A stretch of 64,000 nucleotides of DNA from Nostoc sp. MS1. GTDB lineage: Bacteria > Cyanobacteriota > Cyanobacteriia > Cyanobacteriales > Nostocaceae. Of the stretch, positions 44,796-53,664 are shown one piece after another. The notes beneath the pieces were generated by a model that saw nothing but the letters and a program-made list of their open reading frames with translations, did not search any database and had not been told where the DNA came from. Each line of letters opens with the position of its first letter. The first letter of the stretch is position 1. Where the stretch lies: positions 4,027,501-4,091,500 of the forward strand of contig NZ_AP023441.1 of NCBI RefSeq assembly GCF_019976755.1. Direction: 5' to 3'. The translations under genes were made by a program, and so were the position numbers.

Positions 44796-44882
44796 GAGTT
44801 GGGAGTAGGGAGTAGAGAGTAGGGGGAGATGGGGGAGAAAAAAAAGAATAAATTACGGCTGTGGACTGTTGACTAATAACTA
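44796..44882. repeat. Repeat array between fraD and fraE
   Basis: GGGAGTA units (44801-44826) and an ACTAATG-type pair (44868-44890) lie in the 87-base gap. The second supplies the fraE start codon. Confidence 0.7.
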
Positions 44883-45662
44883 ATGACTATGATGAAAACT
44901 TTTGCAATTGCTAAGAATGTATTTCAGGAAGTAGTGCGCGATCGCATTCTCTATATTATCGGTTTTTATGTTTTGACTTTGGCTGTAGCTATCCGTGCTT
45001 TACCCGAATATGCGGCTTCTACTCAAGATAAAATGTTTCTTGACTTCGGTTTGGCAGCGATGAGTGCTATCAGTTTACTAATTGCTATATTTGTAGGTAC
45101 AGGTTTAATTAATAAGGAAATAGAGAAACGAACTATTTTGTTATTAATTGCTAAACCTGTAAGCCGTGGGGAAATTATCACGGGTAAATTCTTTGGTTTA
45201 TCGTCTGTGCTGGCTGTTTTAATTGCCAGTATGACAGTTATTTATCTGCTATTTTTACAATTTGGTAATATTCCTCATACAACAGCAAGTATTTTAATCG
45301 CAGCCGTATTTTTATGTTTACAGTTATCTTTGATAACTGCTGTGGCTATTACCTTTGGGGTATTCACTAGCACATTGTTGGCTGTGGCTTTGACTTTTGC
45401 TGTGTATTTAATGGGGAATATTACGCAAAATTTGGTGGAGTTTAGCCGCCTGAGTCGTAACCCTGTAATGGAAAGTGTTAGTCAGTTTTTATATTTAGTC
45501 TTGCCAGATTTATCTCGATTAGATTTGAAAAATGATGCTGTATATGGTCTGCAAGCACTACCTGATCCAATTTCCCTGTTTGGTCACGCTGGCTATGGTT
45601 TAATTTATATTGTCATGTTATTAGCGATCGCCATTTCTCTGTTTTCCAGACGAGAATTTTAA
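44883..45662 (+). CDS. fraE: ABC-2 type permease FraE
   Basis: 259 aa, six hydrophobic segments, with the ABC-2 permease pattern (VFQEVVRDRILYIIGFYVLTLAV ... GLINKEIEKRTILLLIAKPVSRGEIITGKFFG). In Anabaena the fraCDE operon also includes an ABC permease gene whose loss affects filament integrity and heterocyst pole development. No ATPase partner is next to it. The start codon lies in a heptamer repeat (ATG-ACT-ATG-ATG-AAA); the Met at the third or fourth codon is an alternative start. Confidence 0.85.
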   Translation: MTMMKTFAIAKNVFQEVVRDRILYIIGFYVLTLAVAIRALPEYAASTQDKMFLDFGLAAMSAISLLIAIFVGTGLINKEIEKRTILLLIAKPVSRGEIITGKFFGLSSVLAVLIASMTVIYLLFLQFGNIPHTTASILIAAVFLCLQLSLITAVAITFGVFTSTLLAVALTFAVYLMGNITQNLVEFSRLSRNPVMESVSQFLYLVLPDLSRLDLKNDAVYGLQALPDPISLFGHAGYGLIYIVMLLAIAISLFSRREF

Positions 45663-45663
45663 A

Positions 45664-46323
45664 TCATTCAAAAATTACTATTTGGGGATGGTGAATCTTG
45701 CCATCTGGCATAATAGTGTCGTGCAACTTAGTATAAGTTATTGTTGTTGCTTCTAAGTTGGCATTACTTAAGTCAGCCTTGGTAAGATTTGCCCATGTCA
45801 GGTCAGTATTGCTTAAGTTAGCCTCTGTTAAATTAGCTTCTAGTAATTTAGCTCCAGATAGGTTGGCATTTGTAAGATTTGCTTTAACTAGATTAGTTTG
45901 GATTAAAGAGGCTTCCACTAATTTAGCTTGAGTCAGATCAGCTTCCCGTAAATCAGCTTCGCATAAGGAAGCACCCCAGAAATTAGTATTATGACATTGC
46001 GATCGCCAAAGCATTGCACCACATAAATTTGCTTGCGTTAAATCAGCATTAGTTAAATTAGCTGACGATAAATCAGCCTCGTATAACTTAGCTTCACGCA
46101 AATTAGCATTGCTTAAATTTGCACCAGCGAGGTTTGCACCCGTGATGATACAGCCAGACAAATTAGCAAAGCTTAAATCTGCACCTACCAAATTAACTCC
46201 ACTTAAATCAACCGTCCTTAAGTCAATTCCACTCAAATCACAGCCGCTAAAATCTCGACGCTGACACAATTTATCTTTGATTTGACTCAGTACTGATGCC
46301 TGTGAGCCAGCAAAATTTATCAT
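45664..46323 (-). CDS. Pentapeptide-repeat protein
   Basis: 219 aa. From residue about 25 nearly the whole chain is A(D/N)LXX repeats (GADLSFANLSGC, NANLREAKLYEADLSSANL, and on), about 30 units, forming a right-handed quadrilateral beta-helix. Such proteins are very common in cyanobacteria; some mimic DNA or bind gyrase, but most have no known role. The N-terminal 20 residues are unique. It is convergent with fraE, the two stops being only 1 base apart, so the mRNAs may interfere. No signal peptide is visible. Confidence 0.9.
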   Translation of the reverse strand: MINFAGSQASVLSQIKDKLCQRRDFSGCDLSGIDLRTVDLSGVNLVGADLSFANLSGCIITGANLAGANLSNANLREAKLYEADLSSANLTNADLTQANLCGAMLWRSQCHNTNFWGASLCEADLREADLTQAKLVEASLIQTNLVKANLTNANLSGAKLLEANLTEANLSNTDLTWANLTKADLSNANLEATTITYTKLHDTIMPDGKIHHPQIVIFE

Positions 46324-46738
46324 GTTATCTACCTACGAGTGTCAATGAGTGAAAAAGACGATTGTGAAACTTGCTGTATCTTGAAATTACACCCTAGTCG
46401 CTAAATAGATACAGCGAAAATTAGCCAAAAATTGGCATTTATTTTGTTTTTGTAAAAAAGGACTTTAGTCAGTTATTTTAACAACATAAATAACTAAGGT
46501 AAGTCAAGAAAAACAGATAATGTCAGAGAATGCCCTATGTAATAATTTTTTTTATTACACTACATAAGTTTTATAGCTCACTTAAAGTAGCTCTGGTAAA
46601 TATGTAAATAAAATTTAGTAGATAGAAATTATAATTACATTCATAAATGTATCTTTAGGTAGATACATATAAAAATAAAAGATGTTCTTACAGATACAAA
46701 GACTTTTATAATTACGAATTACGAATTACCAATTAGTC
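46324..46738. other. AT-rich region upstream of the pentapeptide gene
   Basis: 415 bases with very low GC, no gene, and an AATTACG heptamer array at its right end (about 46712-46733). The promoter of the pentapeptide gene should be here. Nothing else recognised. Confidence 0.4.
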
Positions 46739-47620
46739 TTACTCTTCTTCCCAAGTGCGTAACTGGAAGTACACTAGCACCAAAGCCAAAGCTAAAAGTA
46801 CAGTTGCGGCGGCGGCGGCGTAACCAAAGTCAAATTCACCAAAAGCTTCTTGATAGATATAGTAAACCAGTAAGTTGGTTGTGTTTAAAGGCCCTCCACC
46901 TGTCATTATGAAAACTTGCTCGAAACTCCGCAATGTAAAAATGGCTGTGGTGATTGCAGCAAAAATTAAAGTAGGTCTTAATCCAGGTAAGGTAATATAC
47001 CAAAACTGTTGCCAACTGTTAGCACCGTCTAGTTCTGCGGCTTCGTAGCGACTGGAAGGAATAGCCTGTAACCCCGCCAAGAACACCACCATATTAAATC
47101 CAATTTGTTTCCAAATACTTAAAATAATGATTACAGGCATTGCCCAAAATGTATCTCCTAACCAGGAAATTTCGGGAATACCAAGCATAGTTAAAAATGC
47201 GTTTACCGGGCCGGAGGTTTGAAACAACCAACGAAAACCTAAACCAGACGCTACCAGAGAAATAATTGATGGGAGAAAATAAGCACTTCTTAGCACTCCG
47301 CGTAATATAAGGGTACGATTTAATAAAACTGCCAGTCCTAAAGGGATAACTAAGCTAGGAAGTACGGAAGCTGCGGTAAAATAAACGGTGTTACCAAGAA
47401 CTTGCCAAAAATCAGCGTTAAGTAACAATCGCCAGTAATTTTTTAACCCTACCCAATATGTCCCTGTGGAAGTGAAACTCCCAGCAGTAAAGCTGAGATA
47501 AAACAAATAGGCGATAGGCCACAGGACAAATAAACCCAACAAAATTACAGATGGGGCAAGAAAACTCCATGCGGCGAATGTATCATTATCTAACCATGAC
47601 TTATTAGATGTTTTTGACAT
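46739..47620 (-). CDS. Sugar ABC transporter permease (MalF/UgpA type)
   Basis: 293 aa, six hydrophobic segments, with the binding-protein-dependent permease loop EAAELDGANSWQQFWYITLPGLRPT near residue 200, which contacts the ATPase. This fits the MalF/UgpA side of a carbohydrate uptake system. No second permease, ATPase or solute-binding protein lies beside it, so it is an orphan in this window. The sugar is unknown. Confidence 0.88.
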   Translation of the reverse strand: MSKTSNKSWLDNDTFAAWSFLAPSVILLGLFVLWPIAYLFYLSFTAGSFTSTGTYWVGLKNYWRLLLNADFWQVLGNTVYFTAASVLPSLVIPLGLAVLLNRTLILRGVLRSAYFLPSIISLVASGLGFRWLFQTSGPVNAFLTMLGIPEISWLGDTFWAMPVIIILSIWKQIGFNMVVFLAGLQAIPSSRYEAAELDGANSWQQFWYITLPGLRPTLIFAAITTAIFTLRSFEQVFIMTGGGPLNTTNLLVYYIYQEAFGEFDFGYAAAAATVLLALALVLVYFQLRTWEEE

Positions 47621-47812
47621 TATAATTTTCCTCTTGGCTAGGAGTGAGAGTAGAGAATAAAAGTTAGAAGCTAGAGAAGAAAGAAACTAGGAGAAGAAAA
47701 AACCTTTGCTTGATTAATTACATTGTTTATGTATTAATTTAATTCCCAGCTTTTAGCCTCAATTCTTGGAAATGACATCTTGGTATTTTTGAATTTTGAA
47801 TTTTGAATTTTT
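47621..47812. repeat. Divergent promoter region with TTTTGAA heptamers
   Basis: TTTTGAA occurs three times in tandem (about 47786-47811), ending directly before the purN ATG. No clear ribosome site remains between the repeat and the start codon. Confidence 0.65.
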
Positions 47813-48475
47813 ATGACCCTCCGCCCTGATTCTACCTTTAGCCTTGTTTCTCCCAGCATTGATAATCATAGATTTTTCCCAGGTACTCCATTAAAATTAG
47901 GAATAATGGCTTCTGGTAGTGGTAGCAATTTTGAAGCAGTTGCCCAAGCTATTGATGATAATCAACTCAATGCCCAAATACAAGTTTTAATTTACAATAA
48001 TCCCTCAGCTAAAGCAGCAAGTAGAGCAGCAAATAGAGGTATAGAAGCGGTATTGTTAAATCACCGTGAATATAAAAACCGGGAAATGCTTGACCAAAAA
48101 ATTGTCCAAACCCTACAGGAATATGATGTGGAGTGGGTAATTTTAGCTGGTTGGATGCGTGTAGTAACGTCAGTTTTAATTGATGCTTTTCCCAACAGGA
48201 TTATTAATATTCATCCTAGTTTATTACCCAGTTTTAAAGGTATTCATGCTGTAGAACAAGCCTTAAAAGCTGGGGTAAAAATTACTGGCTGCACGGTGCA
48301 TTTGGTGCGTTTGGAAGTGGATAGCGGCCCGGTTTTAATGCAGGCGGCTGTGCCGATATTACCAGATGACACAGCCGAAACCCTCCACGCCAGGATTCAA
48401 GTTCAGGAACACCGTATCTTACCACAAGCGATCACATTAGCGGCTCAGGCTAATTTAATTACAGTTGGGCATTAA
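47813..48475 (+). CDS. purN: Phosphoribosylglycinamide formyltransferase (GAR transformylase)
   Basis: 220 aa. It transfers a formyl group from 10-formyl-tetrahydrofolate to GAR in purine synthesis. Seen: the nucleotide loop MASGSGSNFEAV, the active-site RIINIHPSLLPSF with the catalytic Asn and His, and the downstream GCTVHLVRLEVDSGPVLMQAAVPI with the catalytic Asp (DSG). The N-terminal 27 residues precede the catalytic domain and are longer than in E. coli PurN. The start is right after a TTTTGAA repeat. It is divergent from the sugar permease gene. Confidence 0.95.
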   Translation: MTLRPDSTFSLVSPSIDNHRFFPGTPLKLGIMASGSGSNFEAVAQAIDDNQLNAQIQVLIYNNPSAKAASRAANRGIEAVLLNHREYKNREMLDQKIVQTLQEYDVEWVILAGWMRVVTSVLIDAFPNRIINIHPSLLPSFKGIHAVEQALKAGVKITGCTVHLVRLEVDSGPVLMQAAVPILPDDTAETLHARIQVQEHRILPQAITLAAQANLITVGH

Positions 48476-48487
48476 CACACAAGAAAA

Positions 48488-48509
48488 AACCCTCTTTTGA
48501 AGGAGGGTT
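48488..48509 (-). terminator. Rho-independent terminator, minus strand
   Basis: Stem AACCCTC/GAGGGTT with an 8-base loop. On the minus strand it is followed by six T residues, so it terminates the secreted-protein gene ending at 48542; it may serve purN as well. Confidence 0.75.
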
Positions 48510-48541
48510 CAATCATCTTGAGTAATGAAACTTAATTAGCT

Positions 48542-48934
48542 TTAGTAAGAAGTATGTTGAGTGAATGAGGTAAGTTGTGACTCAACAGCGCTAAGATAAT
48601 CTTGATTATTCAGGACATCTGCTGATACTTTGTTAGCTCTAACAGCAGCTTTAACTATATCTAAAGTAGATAAGTTTCCTGTTTGGTATTCACTTATCAA
48701 CGCACTACCACTAGGAATACCTTCAGCTTTCAAACCACCTTCGTAAGCTAGAAAAGCTGTATTAAAAGGTTTAAGGTAGCTAACTTGCGTTGAGTGATTT
48801 GGTATATTGTTGGAATTGATGGCTGTATTGATTGGTTGATTGTTGTTTGCAGGTGTTTGAGCGCCAACTATTCCAGGGGTAAGAGCAATAGCAACTGTAA
48901 ATAATGCAGAATTGATAAAAGTAGAAAGTTTCAT
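48542..48934 (-). CDS. Small secreted protein of unknown function
   Basis: 130 aa with a clear signal peptide (MKLSTFINSALFTVAIALTPGIVGAQ; cleavage likely after GA or AQ). The mature part starts with an Asn/Thr/Pro-rich stretch (about residues 27-50) and then a helical region. I recognise no family. Short secreted proteins of this type are common in Nostoc. The terminator at its 3' end is strong. It stands next to the insertion sequence but is not interrupted by it. Confidence 0.65.
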   Translation of the reverse strand: MKLSTFINSALFTVAIALTPGIVGAQTPANNNQPINTAINSNNIPNHSTQVSYLKPFNTAFLAYEGGLKAEGIPSGSALISEYQTGNLSTLDIVKAAVRANKVSADVLNNQDYLSAVESQLTSFTQHTSY

Positions 48935-49080
48935 AGTTTTTCCTGAGACAGAATAAAGTTTTCATTACTGTCTTCTAAGAATAGAATCCTCTTTTTTCTC
49001 TGTCTTAACTTCCTACAACTAGATCACCAGATAGGGTGATTACGGCCTCATCCATTCGGGTGAGTGACATGGTATTACAT

Positions 49081-50755
49081 AGGGCTTGCTGAAAAAGTCA
49101 TTTCAAAGGAAGAGAAAAATTGATTAAGTAGTCAGTCCAGAAAAAAGATAAGTTTTTGTTGTTTAAGGTTTAATGAAATATCAGTTTCGATAATAGAAGA
49201 AGTAAAAAAAGACTCAGTTTTGAAAAATAGGCAAAAAAATACACAAAAAAGCCGTAATAGCAGAGTAGAAAGATTCATAACTAAAAAAGTTATGGCAATA
49301 GCGGTGAAAGAAGTATGAGGAAGTTTAGCCATAACTCTACCAAGGCTAAATCTTCGTTTACCTTGTCCAAACTTGCCCTCAATACAATTACGAATCCTTT
49401 CGTCATAAGCGGCTTGTTTCTTCTTTTCAGGGCTGACATTTTGGGGGGGTCTACCTAGTGGTGGGCCACTAATTCTAATTCCCCTTTCTTGACACCAAGC
49501 TCGATTCTCCCTCGTCCGATAAATCTTATCAACATGAACTGATTCAGGATAATATCCGGTGTAGTTTTTGTATGCTTCTACTTGTGATTTTAAGTCTCCT
49601 GATTCGTTAAAGTTGTCCCAACTAATATGGTCTAAAAATACATAGCCATCATAGTAACTAGCTGAAAACTTAGCCCCAAACTCTACTGTTCTCCCGGCTT
49701 TACCTCGGATAATCGGACGAATGTGTGGTTGGTTTAAACTGACAATGCGGTCTTGTATACTAATTTTTTGATTTTCATATAACCATAACTGTTGACGATA
49801 AACTTCTGCTACTACTAGCAACATCTTATATTGACTGTTGCTCAGTTTTAATAGTGACGCACCTAAATTTATTAGCTGCTGAATATGAGTTAAATTTCTG
49901 TTGATATATTGCAGTTGCTTTCTGATAGCTTTCCTTCTTTCTTTAACTGTTGGTTTTCTTTTCTTGGCTACTGCTAAATAATCCTTTCTTGCTTTGTTTC
50001 TGTAGGTTCTTGGTTTGTTGATATTTCTTACTAATAAGGACTTATATAATGTATCTATGATTGTTTCTGTTTGCTTTCTGGCTTGATTTAATAATCCTAA
50101 ATCTGTCGGATAACTTATGTCTGCTGGCGCACAACTAGCATCTAATATTAATTTTCCTCTATTGGCTGGCTTACTTTTTGAATCCTCGACCTCTGGCTTT
50201 TTTGCTCTTACTTCTACCTCCTGTTTATTTTCTAACATCTTCCTGACTATTTCTTGATTGATTTTATTGACTAATTCTATATCTATCCTTTCTCTAAAAT
50301 GAACTAGCATTGACGGGTCAAATGCAGATTCATTACTATATGCTGACATTCCTATAAAGTATTGCAGATACGGGTTCTCCCGAATTTGTTCTACTGTCTC
50401 TCTGTCACTTATTCCTAATTTTTCTTTAATTATTAATGCTCCCAACGCCATTCTAAATGTTTTGGCTGGCGCTCCCATTCTTGCTGAAAATATTTCTGCG
50501 TACTCTGCTTCAAATTTTGACCAAGGTATCATGTTCGCCATGATTACCCATCGGTTATCTGACGCTAGTTTTCCCCCAAAGGGTAGTTCAAAGTTTTCTG
50601 CTGCTTTTTCTTGCTTTTGCGCTCTTCGATACATTTTAACGCAACTTGCTACAAGGATTTTTACTTATCTTACCCTTTTTCTTTTCACCTTATTTTTCTT
50701 TCCTGACCCTGAAACTCTTCATTCTGCTATCTTTCGCCCTTATTCAGCCAGCCCT
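49081..50755 (-). mobile_element. Complete insertion sequence (IS5/IS1182-like)
   Basis: About 1.68 kb. Ends are imperfect 17-bp inverted repeats (AGGGCTTGCTGAAAAAG at the left, the complement of AGGGCTGGCTGAATAAG at the right; two mismatches). ACAT stands directly outside each end (49077-49080 and 50756-50759), a 4-bp target duplication. The single transposase gene is intact. It inserted between genes, so no host gene is cut. Confidence 0.85.
49132..50634 (-). CDS. DDE transposase of the insertion sequence
   Basis: 500 aa. The N-terminal DUF772-like region (KTFRMALGALIIKEKLGISDRETVEQIRENPYLQYFIGM) is followed by the DDE catalytic domain beginning at LILDASCAPADISYP (first Asp), a second Asp near SVHVDKIYRTREN, and a C-terminal IEGKFGQGKRRFSLGR with the Glu. 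That places it in the IS5/IS1182 group; the exact subgroup needs a database. The frame is unbroken, so the element may be active. The gene is inside the inverted repeats described above. Confidence 0.88.
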   Translation of the reverse strand: MYRRAQKQEKAAENFELPFGGKLASDNRWVIMANMIPWSKFEAEYAEIFSARMGAPAKTFRMALGALIIKEKLGISDRETVEQIRENPYLQYFIGMSAYSNESAFDPSMLVHFRERIDIELVNKINQEIVRKMLENKQEVEVRAKKPEVEDSKSKPANRGKLILDASCAPADISYPTDLGLLNQARKQTETIIDTLYKSLLVRNINKPRTYRNKARKDYLAVAKKRKPTVKERRKAIRKQLQYINRNLTHIQQLINLGASLLKLSNSQYKMLLVVAEVYRQQLWLYENQKISIQDRIVSLNQPHIRPIIRGKAGRTVEFGAKFSASYYDGYVFLDHISWDNFNESGDLKSQVEAYKNYTGYYPESVHVDKIYRTRENRAWCQERGIRISGPPLGRPPQNVSPEKKKQAAYDERIRNCIEGKFGQGKRRFSLGRVMAKLPHTSFTAIAITFLVMNLSTLLLRLFCVFFCLFFKTESFFTSSIIETDISLNLKQQKLIFFLD

Positions 50756-50780
50756 ACATACTCCAGGTGACAAAGAATAA

Positions 50781-50814
50781 AAAAATCCTGCTTCTTCAAT
50801 CAAGTAGGATTTTT
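50781..50814 (-). terminator. Rho-independent terminator of the CPBP gene
   Basis: AAAAATCCTGCTT pairs with AAGTAGGATTTTT around a short loop (one G-T mismatch). Read on the minus strand it is followed by a T-run. It lies just after the minus-strand CPBP gene and beside the IS right end. Confidence 0.7.
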
Positions 50815-50843
50815 AATAGCTAAACTTTCTGTATAAATATTTT

Positions 50844-51425
50844 TTACGACTGACGCAGTTTCCACAAAAAACTAGAAACTAAATTTGTCATGATATGAGC
50901 CACAATTGGCACTAGCAAGTTACCACTCAACAAGGCACTGTATCCTAGTATTACCCCAACAATACTTGCCCAGGCTACGTAAGGCCATTGTTGAGAACCA
51001 CTTAAATGTAAAATGCCGAAGCATAAACTAGAGCCAATTACAGCAAAATGATCTAATCCTAAAGCGGGTAACATCACACCGCGAAATAACAATTCTTCAC
51101 TTAATCCTGGTAGTAAACCTAACCAGATTAAATCCGGCCAAGCCAAAGGTTTCAGGACTAATTCTAAATAATAGTCGGCACTTCTGCGGTATGGCTTCCA
51201 CAAACGATAAGCTATCCCACTTAAAACGGTAATTATTAAGCCTACACCCAAACCCAGCCCCAAATCTCTGGGATACCAATGCCACTCAAATAACAAAAAA
51301 TTACCAAAACGCAGCCACACCTTAGCAACTGCCCATAATAAAACAGCAGTTACACCCATTGCTACTAAAACTTGGGTTCGCGTCAAGTATGGAATCTCTG
51401 GTTCTTGTTTTTGTTGTTCAACCAC
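50844..51425 (-). CDS. CPBP family intramembrane metalloprotease
   Basis: 193 aa with about six hydrophobic segments. The conserved motif 1 SEELLFRGVMLPALG (EExxxR) and later FGILHLSG (motif 2) and IVAHIMTNLV (motif 3, His and Asn) are present. These are the zinc/catalytic residues of the CAAX/Abi (CPBP) proteases. Some relatives process peptides or prenylated proteins; others protect against bacteriocins. The substrate here is unknown. It lies between the IS and a DUF3326 gene. Confidence 0.88.
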   Translation of the reverse strand: MVEQQKQEPEIPYLTRTQVLVAMGVTAVLLWAVAKVWLRFGNFLLFEWHWYPRDLGLGLGVGLIITVLSGIAYRLWKPYRRSADYYLELVLKPLAWPDLIWLGLLPGLSEELLFRGVMLPALGLDHFAVIGSSLCFGILHLSGSQQWPYVAWASIVGVILGYSALLSGNLLVPIVAHIMTNLVSSFLWKLRQS

Positions 51426-51488
51426 GGGTATTTTTGGGGAGTGGGGGAGATGAGGGAGATGAGGGAGAGGGGGGAGAATAGCTTTAGG
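51426..51488. repeat. Repeat array before the DUF3326 stop
   Basis: GAGATGAGG nonamers (about 51447-51472) run directly into GGACTAT heptamers (51490-51512) that are part of the DUF3326 coding end. Confidence 0.7.
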
Positions 51489-52547
51489 CTATGGACTATG
51501 GACTATGGACTGTTGACTAATGACCAAAGGATTAATTCCTGCTTTGTGGGCTACTATAAAACCCACAGCTTCTAAATAAGATTTTACTTGTACAGACTTA
51601 ATATTTAATGCTTGGGGTGGGACTTGGATTTGAGTTTTATTTTCCTCAACGGTGATAATTTGACATTTTTTTTGGCTTAAGCTGAGTAAAGCACTGCTAC
51701 CACAGGCTGTTGCTGGCATGATAATAGCATCTACTTGCTCTGCCCAAATATCTTCCGGTTGAGATTGATTTAGCTCTTTTTCTAATATAAATTGTGGTGC
51801 GCGACTCAAACCTACGAGTACGCTTGGTAAAAAAGTATAACCTAATTCTTCCGCAGCAGAACGGGGCGATAAATCAGGATATGGCGGTTCTGGTGCGAAG
51901 GCGGGAGAATGGGCGCAAGGTATGCGACAATTCTTTACTATCAAATGGCTAATGACTGCTTCTGCCCCGGCTATAGGATCTACCCCTTTACCTTGGCGGT
52001 ATTTTTGTGCTGCTTCCTGATCTATATCATCGGGGAAACGGGCGACAACTGCGATCGCCTCTGCTCCTGTTTTGTTAATTAATGTTTCTGCGCCTCGTAA
52101 TAAACTATCGGGGTTGCCAATGGTTCCCCAACTTGCGCCTGATGGTGCAGTCCGCAATTCCACCTGTAAAGGCGCATCTGTCATTACATGATCTGTGATG
52201 GTTAAGCCTAAAGTTGCCCGCGCTGCATCGGCGGCTTGGAGGTGTCTTAGTTTTAAATCTGGTTCAATGGACTGATCTAACAATAAACCAATTTTGTTAT
52301 TGCGTACCGGACGCAAGCCCCAGCAACCGGCAGCGAATTTGTCAAGCCCGTAACCTTCCACATACAAGGCGTTGGGTATATTCCAGTACAAACTCGCACC
52401 GTTGAGAACGTTGGGGTGGGTAATTAGGCGATCGCAAACTTGTGCTAATAATCTAGCAACAGGTATAGCATCACCCGCATACCCCCCAATCGCTGCACCA
52501 ACGCCAGTTGGTACTATGAGGATGGCAGTGTAAGGACGAATTATCAT
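51489..52547 (-). CDS. DUF3326 family protein
   Basis: 352 aa; full-length pattern (MIIRPYTAILIVPTGVGAAIGGYAGDAIPVARLLA ... NGASLYWNIPNALYVEGYGLDKFAAGCWGLRPV) fits DUF3326, a family of unknown function seen in cyanobacteria and some other bacteria. There is no signal peptide. The last codons (about residues 341-352, VISQQSIVHSP) are written entirely in a GTCCATA heptamer array, and the stop TAG is also repeat-derived; without the repeat the protein would end differently. The function is not known and the sequence gives no catalytic hint. Confidence 0.75.
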   Translation of the reverse strand: MIIRPYTAILIVPTGVGAAIGGYAGDAIPVARLLAQVCDRLITHPNVLNGASLYWNIPNALYVEGYGLDKFAAGCWGLRPVRNNKIGLLLDQSIEPDLKLRHLQAADAARATLGLTITDHVMTDAPLQVELRTAPSGASWGTIGNPDSLLRGAETLINKTGAEAIAVVARFPDDIDQEAAQKYRQGKGVDPIAGAEAVISHLIVKNCRIPCAHSPAFAPEPPYPDLSPRSAAEELGYTFLPSVLVGLSRAPQFILEKELNQSQPEDIWAEQVDAIIMPATACGSSALLSLSQKKCQIITVEENKTQIQVPPQALNIKSVQVKSYLEAVGFIVAHKAGINPLVISQQSIVHSP

Positions 52548-52699
52548 GAGTGCTGGGTGCTGAGTTTTTAGTGCTGAGTAGAAATGAGGTTAAACATTAT
52601 TACGGATTCAAGTGTTCAATTCAAGCTACACATTGGAAAAATCTACTCATTTCCTAATTACTCTTTCTAAAATCCTCAACACTCACTACTCAGCACTCA

Positions 52700-52882
52700 C
52701 TACTCCACACTACCTGTAGTTACCACAGCTTCCACAGTAGCCTTTTGCTTCTCATCATCTACAGCAGTAATTGCCCAACGGAGAGGTTCACCTTGCTTTT
52801 TCAATTCTGCTTCAATAGCTGCTTGTAATTCTGTGGGTGTTTCTTGAATATCGATTTCTGCGCTAATAAAATGAGTTGTCAT
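52700..52882 (-). CDS. Small conserved protein, 60 aa
   Basis: 60 aa, MTTHFISAEIDIQETPTELQAAIEAELKKQGEPLRWAITAVDDEKQKATVEAVVTT. It is amphipathic, with two helices and beta character, and no membrane segment. I do not know the family; sequences of this kind are conserved in cyanobacteria. It is single, between the DUF3326 gene and the ferredoxin gene on the same strand. Confidence 0.55.
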   Translation of the reverse strand: MTTHFISAEIDIQETPTELQAAIEAELKKQGEPLRWAITAVDDEKQKATVEAVVTTGSVE

Positions 52883-53070
52883 GGCTGTCTGTTTGGTGGA
52901 TTTGTAGATTCTAGAATAACCGATTTCAGCCGTATGCCAATACTGATTTTATCTATATTGTGAATAATCAGCAGTAATATCTATTTTTCCTAATTAAATT
53001 GATTTAAGCGGTAATCGGTAATCGTTTTTTTACCATTACCAATTACCGATTACCCATTACCGAAATTATT

Positions 53071-53385
53071 TTACTTACCGAATTGCAATTGATAAACAGT
53101 CTCTTCTTTTTCTGTTTCAACTTTGATATCAGAACGAGGATAAGCTACACAAAGTAATACATAACCTTGTTTTTGTAATTCTGGGCCAACTCCCATACCA
53201 TCAGTTTGATCAACAGTTCCGGTAATAAGTTTTCCAGCACAAGTTGTACAAACGCCAGCATGGCAAGAACTAGGTAACTCTAGCCCTTGCTCATCGGCAA
53301 CTGATAAGATGGTTTTATCTTCAGGGACTTGCAAAGTGTGGGTTTTACCTTGGTGAAGAATTTCAACAGTGTATGTTTTAGACAT
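53071..53385 (-). CDS. 2Fe-2S plant-type ferredoxin
   Basis: 104 aa from the ATG at 53385; a TTG two codons earlier is unlikely. The four cluster cysteines follow the plant-type spacing CxxxxCxxC then C about 30 residues later (SCHAGVCTTCAGKL ... YVLLCVAYPRSD). It moves single electrons in the cytoplasm. Compared with the main photosynthetic PetF (about 99 aa) it has a different C-terminus (EKEETVYQLQFGK), so it may be one of the paralogs used for other partners. It is monocistronic and downstream of a divergent acnB. Confidence 0.93.
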   Translation of the reverse strand: MSKTYTVEILHQGKTHTLQVPEDKTILSVADEQGLELPSSCHAGVCTTCAGKLITGTVDQTDGMGVGPELQKQGYVLLCVAYPRSDIKVETEKEETVYQLQFGK

Positions 53386-53664
53386 ATACAAAATTAAAGT
53401 GAAGCAAATAACAAATGAAATATCTTATCTTATAAATAGGTAGCCAATCAAATTGAGCCAGGGCAACACAGGAATCATTTGCAAATAGCTTTAACTGCAA
53501 AAGTAGCTATACAGTGATAATTATAAGTCCCTGACAAAAAATAATGTAAGGAATCTCACTTCCTATTAGTTCTGCTACGGAAGACTGATAAGGTAGTATT
53601 CTCTTGCGACGTAGACAGTGATTATAAAATTTGACGAAGGTTAAACCAAATCTGGGAGTACACA
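53386..53664. other. Divergent promoter region of ferredoxin and acnB
   Basis: 279 bases between two divergent genes. It should hold both promoters, but I see no clear factor site. A short purine-rich stretch stands before the acnB ATG. Confidence 0.35.
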
